This document shows, piece after piece, positions 1 through 5,512 of a stretch of 8,741 bases of DNA. The stretch covers positions 1 to 8,741 of the forward strand of contig JAREAF010000094.1 in assembly GCA_029240475.1 (NCBI GenBank), in the 5' to 3' direction. The DNA is from Rhodospirillales bacterium (GTDB lineage Bacteria > Pseudomonadota > Alphaproteobacteria > JAREAF01). The position numbers and the translations under genes were made by a program. A model generated the notes under the pieces. The model was not told where the DNA came from, made no database searches, and worked only from the letters and a program-made list of their open reading frames with translations. Numbering within the stretch: the first letter of the stretch is position 1; each line of letters opens with the position of its first letter.

Positions 1-562
1 TGTAGGATTCCTCCTCCTTGGGGATCAGCTCGCCCTGCTTCACCACGACCCCGGCCGCCACGTCGGGATTTTCATAGAAGAACTCCGCCGCGGGGAAGGA
101 GACCACCCGGTTCTGCTCGACCAGGTAAAGGATGCCGTCCCGCGACATGCAGACCCCGTTGGGGATCACGAACTCCACCGCGGGCGCCAGCGGCTTCACA
201 TCGTCGGCAACGCGGTCCTTGTTGCGGTCGGTGACGGCATAGACCGCGGTCTTGCGCGTGCCGACATACACCACCCCCACATTGGTGCCGACCGCCATGT
301 GCCGGGCATCGGGCACGATGGCATAGAGATCGATCTTGAATCCGGGCGGCAGCTTGACCTGCTCCAGATTCTTGCGGATCGCCTCTGCATTGGGGCCGCC
401 CTGCTCCACCATCTGGAACTTCAGCCCGTAGCCGGTGGTCTGCACCTTCTCCAGCTTACTCAAGGGATCTTGGGTTTGGGTCTGCGTCTGGGTCTGGGCC
501 AGCACCGGCGCGGCGCCGAGGCATAGTTCGACAAGGCTCACGGCAACTCCGGTTCGCAGCAT
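1..562 (-). CDS. PQQ-dependent sugar (sorbosone) dehydrogenase-like protein, N-terminal part
   Basis: The frame is open from ATG at 562 down to the left edge, giving 187 residues; the C-terminus lies outside the window. Seen: a signal peptide with likely cleavage after Ala22 (PVLA|QTQ), a Gln-Thr repeat at residues 23-31, then a segment starting LPPGFKIDLYA (71-81) followed by blade-like repeats (VGVVYVGTR, DGILYLVEQNRV) and an acidic DRNKDRVADD loop at 112-121. This pattern is typical of the glucose/sorbosone dehydrogenase family, six-bladed beta-propellers that bind PQQ and Ca2+ and oxidise sugars or related alcohols in the periplasm. The start is supported by a GGAGGA ribosome binding site 6 bases upstream. 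The substrate cannot be told, and PQQ-binding residues are not visible in this part; it could be a non-catalytic propeller. It is transcribed away from the xoxF-like operon. The Glu at position 12 inside the signal hydrophobic core is slightly unusual. Confidence 0.75.
   Translation of the reverse strand, partial: MLRTGVAVSLVELCLGAAPVLAQTQTQTQTQDPLSKLEKVQTTGYGLKFQMVEQGGPNAEAIRKNLEQVKLPPGFKIDLYAIVPDARHMAVGTNVGVVYVGTRKTAVYAVTDRNKDRVADDVKPLAPAVEFVIPNGVCMSRDGILYLVEQNRVVSFPAAEFFYENPDVAAGVVVKQGELIPKEEESY
470..496. repeat. Short hexamer tandem repeat coding for Gln-Thr repeats
   Basis: On the plus strand the hexamer TTGGGT/CTGGGT/CTGCGT repeats about 4.5 times. On the minus strand this codes for a (Gln-Thr)4-Gln run directly after the predicted signal peptide cleavage site. 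It probably forms a flexible linker at the mature N-terminus and may vary in length between strains by slippage. Confidence 0.6.
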
Positions 563-696
563 GCGTGATCCTCCATGTTCTTGACGAGTTTTGGCGTGTG
601 TTCTGGAAACCGTAGTCCCCGCATGTCGCTGCCGCACCCTATCCGAAAGGGGCGGCAGGCCGGCAGCCGGCGGCGGCGGCAGGCGTCACTTCTCCC
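563..696. other. Divergent intergenic region
   Basis: These 134 bases separate the minus-strand dehydrogenase gene from the plus-strand patatin remnant. I see no convincing promoter: TTGACG at 581-586 resembles a -35 box but has no good -10 box at the right distance. The right half (about 648-690) is a low-complexity GGC/CGG-rich run with no clear ribosome binding site before the ATG at 697. Confidence 0.5.
569..574 (-). promoter_or_regulatory. Ribosome binding site of the minus-strand dehydrogenase gene
   Basis: The minus strand reads GGAGGA here, 6 bases before the ATG at 562. This strong Shine-Dalgarno match fixes the start, which also gives a proper signal peptide. Confidence 0.7.
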
Positions 697-1227
697 ATGA
701 GATCAGAGGCCACAGACCGGCGCCTTGTGCTGATCCTCTCCGGCGGCCATGCCTTGGGCGCCTTCCAGGCCGGGATCTATGAGGCGCTGCAGGAGGGCGG
801 CTTCAGCCCCGACTGCGTGCTGGGGACCTCGATCGGCGGGTCAACGGCGCCGTCATCTGCGGCAACGGGCGCGAGCGGATCCTTCCGAGGTTGCGCCAGT
901 TCTGGGCGGAGGCCAGCGGCCCGGACTGGACGGGCCTTGGAGAGATGCCGCTGCCGCAGACTCCCCTCGGGATCGCGGCCGGAATGCGCAGCTTCTTTCT
1001 CGGGCGGCCGCCGCTGTTCCTTCCCAACTGGCTGCTGACGGGGATCGGTTATCCCAGCAGCCCCGAGGAGCCGCCGCTGAAGATCTATGACTATTCGCGA
1101 ACGACCATCGCACGGCGCTGGCGGCTGGGCATGCAGGCGGGGCACGCAAGCGCTGGAGCAGTTCGCGCGCCTGCCCGATCCCGCGCCGGGCATCGAGGTC
1201 ATCGAGCTCGCGTTACAAACGGAGTAG
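697..1227 (+). pseudogene. Patatin-like phospholipase, decayed (two frameshifts, internal deletion)
   Basis: The N-terminus from ATG 697 shows a patatin start: LVLILSGGHALGAFQAG (residues 10-26, oxyanion loop) and the nucleophile elbow GTSIG with Ser45. Around 838-841 the frame is lost, and the expected continuation (VNGAVICGN, then RLRQFWAEASG) is read one base earlier, consistent with a lost G. That second frame holds to about 1140, where it shifts again; the third stretch reads TQALEQFARLPDP and ends IELALQTE at the stop 1225-1227. The tail (KIYDYSRTTIARRWRLGMQAG) resembles the C-terminal DUF3734 region of bacterial patatins. The whole remnant is about 176 codons against roughly 330-400 for intact family members, and the catalytic Asp (DG[GA]) region is missing, so a large piece seems to have been deleted, perhaps near 1030-1040. 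Intact members are lipid acyl hydrolases; this one is very unlikely to be active. Sequencing errors could explain the frameshifts but not the missing middle. Confidence 0.8.
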
Positions 1228-1284
1228 CCGCGCCATCTACTCTGGAACTGGCCGGCGTTCGGCTCGTTCCATCGCCAACAATAT

Positions 1285-1289
1285 AAGGA
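1285..1289 (+). promoter_or_regulatory. Ribosome binding site of the xoxF-like gene
   Basis: AAGGA lies 7 bases before ATG 1297. It supports that start, which also opens a clean signal peptide. No convincing promoter was seen in the 69 bases between the patatin remnant stop (1227) and this gene. Confidence 0.65.
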
Positions 1290-1296
1290 AGCTTGA

Positions 1297-3084
1297 ATGC
1301 GGATTGGTCTGCTCGTGGCTGCGGCCCTGCTGCTTGCGATGCCGGCCGGTGCGCAGACCGCGACCCCAGCGCCGAACTCGGTCGCGCCGGCCAATGCGGC
1401 GGAAGGCGACTGGGTGCTCGCGCCGAAGGACTATGCGAACACAAGGTTCAGCGCGCTCGACCAGATCACGCGCGACAATGTGAAGGACCTGAAGCTAGCC
1501 TGGAGCTTCTCGACCGGCGTCAATCGCGGCCAGGAAGCCGCGCCGATCGTCGCCGAGCAGACGATGTTCGTGGTCACGCCCTATCCCAACATTCTCTATG
1601 CGCTCGACCTGACGCAGGGCGGCGCTCTCAAATGGAAATACGAGCCCAGGCCCGCGCCGGCCGCCCAGGGCGTCGCCTGCTGCGATGTGGTCAATCGCGG
1701 CGCCGCCTACGATCAGGGACGCGTCTTCATCAACACGCTCGACAACCACACCGTCGCGGTCGATGCGAAGACCGGCAAGGAGATCTGGAAGGTCAAGCTC
1801 GGGGACATCAACCAGGGCGAGACCATGACCATGGCGCCCATGGTGGTGAACGGGCTGGTGCTGGTCGGCAACAGCGGCGGCGAGATGGGCGTGCGCGGCT
1901 GGATCCAGGCCCTCGATGCCGCGACCGGCACGGTCAAATGGAAGGCCTACAATACCGGCCCGGATTCGGAGGTGCTGATCGGCCCCGAGTTCACGCCCTT
2001 CTACGAGCAGGACCGGGGGAAGGACCTCGGCGTCACCACTTGGCCGCCGGAGGCCTGGAAGATCGGCGGGGGCACGGTGTGGGGCTGGATCTCCTACGAT
2101 CCCGCGCTCGATTTGATTTATCACGGCACCGCCAATCCCGGTCCCTGGAATCCCGAGCAGCGCCCGGGCGACAACAAATGGACGGCTGGGATCTTCGCCC
2201 GCGATCCGCAGACCGGACAGGCGCGCTGGTTCTATCAGTGGGCCCCGCACGACCTGCACGATTACGACGGCATAAACGAGAATGTGCTGGTCGATCTCGA
2301 GATCGACGGACAGATGCGCAAACTGCTGCTGCGGCCGGAGCGCACCGGCTACGTCTATGTCATGGACCGCATCACCGGCGAGGTGCTGTCGGCCACGCCC
2401 TTCGCCGCGGTGAACTCCTCGAAGGGAGTGGATCTCAAGACCGGCCGCCTCATCGAGAATGAGGAGAAGCACCCGGTCCTCGGCAAGGTCATCCGCGACA
2501 TCTGTCCCGCCGCGCCCGGCGCGAAGGATTGGAACCCCTCGGCCTGGTCGCCGCTCACCAAGCTGCTCTACATCCCGCACAACAATCTCTGCATGGATTG
2601 GGAGAGCGTGGAGACCAGCTACATTGCCGGCACGCCTTATGTCGGCGCGAATGTGAAGATGTATTTCGGGCCCGGCGGACATGGCGGCGAGTTCACCGCC
2701 TGGGACCCGATCGCCAAGAAGGAGCGCTGGACCATCCGCGAGCGCTTCCCGGTCTGGAGCGGAACCGTCGCCACGGCCGGCGGCGTCGTCTTCTACGGAA
2801 CGATGGAGGGCTGGTTCAAGGCAGTCGATGCCGAGAGCGGGCAGGTGCTGTGGCAGCAGCGCCTGGGCTCGGGGATCATCGGCCAGCCGGTGACCTATCT
2901 CGCGCCCGACGGCAAGCAGTATGTCGCGATCCTCTCCGGCGTCGGCGGCTGGGCGGGCGCGATCGTCGCCGCCGACCTCGACGCGCGCGACGCGACCGCG
3001 GCCCTCGGCTTCGTCAACGCCATGTCGGAACTGCCCAACCACACGACCAAGGGCGGCACGCTCTATGTCTTCGCTCTGCCATAG
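1297..3084 (+). CDS. xoxF: PQQ-dependent alcohol/methanol dehydrogenase, lanthanide type (XoxF-like)
   Basis: This 595-residue periplasmic quinoprotein should oxidise methanol or another primary alcohol to the aldehyde, passing electrons to a cytochrome c. Seen: a signal peptide cleaved near Ala19 (AGA|Q); repeated propeller motifs (AVDAKTGKEIW, ALDAATGTVKW, AVDAESGQVLW); vicinal Cys128-Cys129, which form the disulfide above PQQ in this family; GNSGGE with metal ligand Glu196; GTANPGPWN with ligand Asn280; and HDLHDYDG with catalytic Asp322 and a second Asp at 324. An Asp at that +2 place is the mark of lanthanide-dependent enzymes; calcium MxaF enzymes have Ala there. The length (about 600) is normal. 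The usual HDEWDYDG of XoxF5 is here HDLHDYDG, so it probably belongs to another XoxF clade, possibly XoxF3; I cannot place it firmly. The next gene is an XoxJ-like partner, overlapping by 20 bases. The substrate is inferred; a related ethanol dehydrogenase is the main alternative. Confidence 0.9.
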   Translation: MRIGLLVAAALLLAMPAGAQTATPAPNSVAPANAAEGDWVLAPKDYANTRFSALDQITRDNVKDLKLAWSFSTGVNRGQEAAPIVAEQTMFVVTPYPNILYALDLTQGGALKWKYEPRPAPAAQGVACCDVVNRGAAYDQGRVFINTLDNHTVAVDAKTGKEIWKVKLGDINQGETMTMAPMVVNGLVLVGNSGGEMGVRGWIQALDAATGTVKWKAYNTGPDSEVLIGPEFTPFYEQDRGKDLGVTTWPPEAWKIGGGTVWGWISYDPALDLIYHGTANPGPWNPEQRPGDNKWTAGIFARDPQTGQARWFYQWAPHDLHDYDGINENVLVDLEIDGQMRKLLLRPERTGYVYVMDRITGEVLSATPFAAVNSSKGVDLKTGRLIENEEKHPVLGKVIRDICPAAPGAKDWNPSAWSPLTKLLYIPHNNLCMDWESVETSYIAGTPYVGANVKMYFGPGGHGGEFTAWDPIAKKERWTIRERFPVWSGTVATAGGVVFYGTMEGWFKAVDAESGQVLWQQRLGSGIIGQPVTYLAPDGKQYVAILSGVGGWAGAIVAADLDARDATAALGFVNAMSELPNHTTKGGTLYVFALP

Positions 3085-3889
3085 CCTGGTCGGCGCGCTG
3101 GCGATCGCGGCGGCGTTGAGTTCGGCGGCCGCGGCCGATCCGGCGCCGTTGCGGGTCTGCGCCGATCCCAACAACCTGCCCTTCTCCAACCAGGCGGGGC
3201 AGGGCTTCGAGAACCGCATCGCCGAGGCGCTGGCGGCCGAGCTCGGCACCCATGTCGAATATACTTGGTGGGCGCAGCGCCGCGGCTTCATCCGCAACAC
3301 CCTGAGGGAAGGCCGCTGCGACCTGGTGATCGGCGTTCCCGCCGGATACGAGCAGGCGCTGACCACGCGGCCCTACTACCGGTCGCGCTACGTCTTCGTG
3401 ACGCGCGCCGGCGAGGGACCAGCGCCGCGCTCGCTCGACGATCCGGTCCTGAAGCAGAAGATCATCGGCGTGCCGCTGATCGGCGACGATGCAGCGAACG
3501 CGCCGCCCGCGCACGGGTTGGCGCGGCGCGGCATCATCCAGAACGTGCGCGGCTTCATGGTCTATGGCGACTATCGCGATCCGGCGCCCTCGGCGCGCAT
3601 CGTCGAGGCGGTGGCCAAAGGCGAGATCGACATCGCCTTGGTCTGGGGGCCGCTGGCCTATTTCGCCGCGCGTCAGCCGATGCCGCTTGACGTAACGGCG
3701 ATCGAGCCGGCCGCGCTCGACGAGGGCCTACCTTACGAGTTCGGCATCGCCATGGGGGTGCGCCGCAAGGACAAGGAGCTGCGCGACCGCATCGAGGCCG
3801 CGATCGATCGCATCAGTCCGAGGATCGACGCCATCCTCGCCGAGTACGGCGTGCCGCGAGCCGACCGCCCGCAGCAGCCGCCCTCCTGA
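3065..3889 (+). CDS. xoxJ: Quinoprotein dehydrogenase-associated periplasmic binding protein (XoxJ/MxaJ-like)
   Basis: This 274-residue exported protein has the fold of ABC-transporter solute-binding proteins but belongs to the group linked to quinoprotein dehydrogenases. Seen: a signal peptide ending near Ala24 (AAAA|D), then LRVCADPNNLPFSN (29-42), GFENRIAEALAAELG, TWWAQRRGFIRNTL, and GRCDLVIGVP. Cys32 and Cys85 are well placed for a disulfide. The PNNLPFS and RRGFIRNTL motifs are typical of the MxaJ/XoxJ family, thought to help activate or mature the dehydrogenase rather than import a solute; no permease or ATPase gene lies nearby. ATG 3065 is chosen because it opens the signal peptide; the frame is open further upstream inside xoxF, but that would precede the signal. 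The start overlaps the end of xoxF by 20 bases, which suggests coupled translation. Confidence 0.88.
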   Translation: MSSLCHSLVGALAIAAALSSAAAADPAPLRVCADPNNLPFSNQAGQGFENRIAEALAAELGTHVEYTWWAQRRGFIRNTLREGRCDLVIGVPAGYEQALTTRPYYRSRYVFVTRAGEGPAPRSLDDPVLKQKIIGVPLIGDDAANAPPAHGLARRGIIQNVRGFMVYGDYRDPAPSARIVEAVAKGEIDIALVWGPLAYFAARQPMPLDVTAIEPAALDEGLPYEFGIAMGVRRKDKELRDRIEAAIDRISPRIDAILAEYGVPRADRPQQPPS

Positions 3890-3896
3890 GGCATTC

Positions 3897-4493
3897 ATGC
3901 GCGCCGGGATCTTCGCAGCCTTCGTGATCTTGGTCGGAGCGGCCGTGCTGCTCCTGGTGTTCGGACCGATCACCTATGTCCGAGAGGCGCGCGAGTTCCG
4001 GCCCGATCCGGTCGCCGCAACGGCGCCCCCCGAGATCCGCATGACGGACCTGCAGCCGGGACTGCCGCTGCCCGGCCCCAATCCGAACACGGGCGGCGAG
4101 AATCCGAGCTGGTACGAGCGCAACGCGGTCGCCCTCTCCGAAGGGCAGCGTCTCTTCTCGGCCATGAATTGCGTCGGCTGTCACTCCCACGGCGGCGGCG
4201 GGATGGGGCCGCCGCTGATGGACGATAAGTGGATCTACGGCAGCGACATCAAGAACATCTACGCCACCATCGTCGAGGGCCGGCCGAACGGCATGCCGTC
4301 CTTCCGCGGCAAGATCCCGCCCGAGCAGGTCTGGCAGATCGCGGCCTATGTGCGGTCCATGGCCGGGCTCACGCCCAAGCAGGCCTCGCCCTCGCGCCCC
4401 GACCATCTGCAGGCCAAGGCGCCGGAGGCGTCCTATCCGGAGCAGCCGCCGGCCGGCGGCCTCATCCCGCCTTCGGCCACGGCGCCGCAATGA
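3897..4493 (+). CDS. Membrane-anchored monohaem cytochrome c
   Basis: This is a 198-residue class I cytochrome c. Seen: an uncleaved N-terminal membrane helix (about residues 4-24), a linker, one CVGCH haem site (Cys92, Cys95, His96) and a likely Met133 axial ligand in NGMPSF; the domain ends near residue 160 (QVWQIAAYVRSM) and a Pro/Ala-rich tail follows. It occupies the place where xoxG or mxaG stands in other methanol dehydrogenase operons but, from its short PF13442-like domain, it looks more like the cytochromes found beside alternative cox operons. Inferred role: taking electrons from the XoxF-like enzyme and handing them to the cytochrome domain of subunit II, held at the periplasmic face of the membrane. 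It starts 7 bases after xoxJ and overlaps coxB by ATGA. There is only a weak ribosome binding site, so translation is probably coupled. Confidence 0.88.
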   Translation: MRAGIFAAFVILVGAAVLLLVFGPITYVREAREFRPDPVAATAPPEIRMTDLQPGLPLPGPNPNTGGENPSWYERNAVALSEGQRLFSAMNCVGCHSHGGGGMGPPLMDDKWIYGSDIKNIYATIVEGRPNGMPSFRGKIPPEQVWQIAAYVRSMAGLTPKQASPSRPDHLQAKAPEASYPEQPPAGGLIPPSATAPQ

Positions 4494-5512
4494 GCGCCAA
4501 GCCGCGAGCAGCCCTCGCCGCGCTCGCTCTCTCGCTCGGCGGCTGCGAGGGGCCGCAGAACATGCTCGATTCAAGCGGGCCGCAGGCCGACACCATCGAG
4601 GGGCTCTGGTGGGTCATGCTGACGGTCACCTCCGCCGTCTGGTTCTTGGTGGTCGCCGCAATGCTGGTCGCCATCTGGCGCAGACGCGTGCGCGCCGAGG
4701 CCCTGGAGCTGTCGGGCGAGCCGAAGCCGCACCGGCGCGAGCGCAGCCTCGGCATCGCCGTTGCAGCTTCGGTCGGGCTCACGGTCGCGATCCTGTTCGC
4801 CTTCACGATCTACAGCTTCGTCCTCGAGCGCCGCGTCTTCGCCGCCCCGCCGAAGGACGCGCTGGAGATCCAGGTGACCGGCCATCAGTGGTGGTGGCAG
4901 GTCCGCTATGTGCACAAGGATCCGAGCAAGATCGTCGAGACCGCGAACGAGATCCACATTCCGGTCGGGCAGAAGGTCACGGTGCGCCTCAGCTCGCCCG
5001 ACGTGATCCACAGCTTCTGGGTGCCGAACCTGCACGGCAAGCGCGACCTCATCCCCGGGCAGGAGGCGATCTTCTGGATCGAGGCCGACCGGCCCGGCTC
5101 CTATCGCGGCCAGTGCGCGGAGTTCTGCGGCTGGCAACATGCGCACATGTCCTTCTGGGTCCATGCCGAGGAGCCGGAGGCATTCCAGGCCTGGCTCGAG
5201 CAGCAGCGGCGCCCCGCGCCCGAGCCGCCCGACGATCTCACCCGGCGCGGCCGCGACATCTTCGTGACCGGCCCTTGCGCGATGTGCCACGCCATCTCGG
5301 GGACGACGGCCTCCGCGCGCTTCGGGCCCGATCTCACGCATCTGGCGAGCCGCACCACGATCGCCGCCGGCACCCTGCCCAACACGCGCGGCCATCTCGC
5401 CGCCTGGATAGCCGACCCGCAGTCCTATAAGCCCGGGAACCGCATGCCGCCGACCTTCCTGCCGCCGGCGGACATGCAGGCGCTGCTCGCCTATCTGGAG
5501 ACGCTCCGATGA
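4490..5512 (+). CDS. coxB: Cytochrome c oxidase subunit II with fused C-terminal cytochrome c (caa3-type)
   Basis: This 340-residue protein accepts electrons from cytochrome c and feeds them to subunit I. Seen: a signal peptide with a lipobox-like LGGC (Cys19), so probably a lipoprotein; two membrane helices (about 40-64 and 87-112); the aromatic patch GHQWWWQVRY; and the CuA site made of His174 (HSFWVP), Cys209, Glu211, Cys213, His217 and Met220 in CAEFCGWQHAHM. After about residue 235 comes a cytochrome c domain with CAMCH (Cys263, Cys266, His267) and likely ligand Met319 in NRMPP. The CuA plus haem c fusion defines caa3-type subunit II. The layout (fused II, I, III) resembles the alternative coxMNOP oxidase of Bradyrhizobium, so coxM is a possible name. 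ATG 4490 overlaps the stop of the upstream cytochrome gene (ATGA); the lipobox supports this start over ATG 4562. Confidence 0.95.
   Translation: MSAKPRAALAALALSLGGCEGPQNMLDSSGPQADTIEGLWWVMLTVTSAVWFLVVAAMLVAIWRRRVRAEALELSGEPKPHRRERSLGIAVAASVGLTVAILFAFTIYSFVLERRVFAAPPKDALEIQVTGHQWWWQVRYVHKDPSKIVETANEIHIPVGQKVTVRLSSPDVIHSFWVPNLHGKRDLIPGQEAIFWIEADRPGSYRGQCAEFCGWQHAHMSFWVHAEEPEAFQAWLEQQRRPAPEPPDDLTRRGRDIFVTGPCAMCHAISGTTASARFGPDLTHLASRTTIAAGTLPNTRGHLAAWIADPQSYKPGNRMPPTFLPPADMQALLAYLETLR

Noticed and set aside
581..609. Possible sigma-70 promoter starting TTGACG
   Set aside because: The -35-like box has no acceptable -10 box 16-18 bases downstream.
648..690. GGC/CGG-rich run with possible hairpins
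   Set aside because: It is low-complexity GC sequence before a decayed gene, with no U-run or stable, specific stem that would suggest a terminator or RNA element.
1250..1266. Possible sigma-54 promoter (TGGCCGGCGTTCGGC) before xoxF
   Set aside because: The match to the -24/-12 consensus is weak: the spacing is roughly right but the TTGC element is missing.
1293..2462. Plus-strand frame of 389 codons overlapping xoxF
   Set aside because: It is a very Arg-rich out-of-frame reading of xoxF with no motifs.
1495..3366. Long minus-strand open frame (623 codons) opposite xoxF and xoxJ
   Set aside because: It lies wholly antisense to two well-supported genes, has no family motifs or signal, and long antisense frames are expected in GC-rich DNA.
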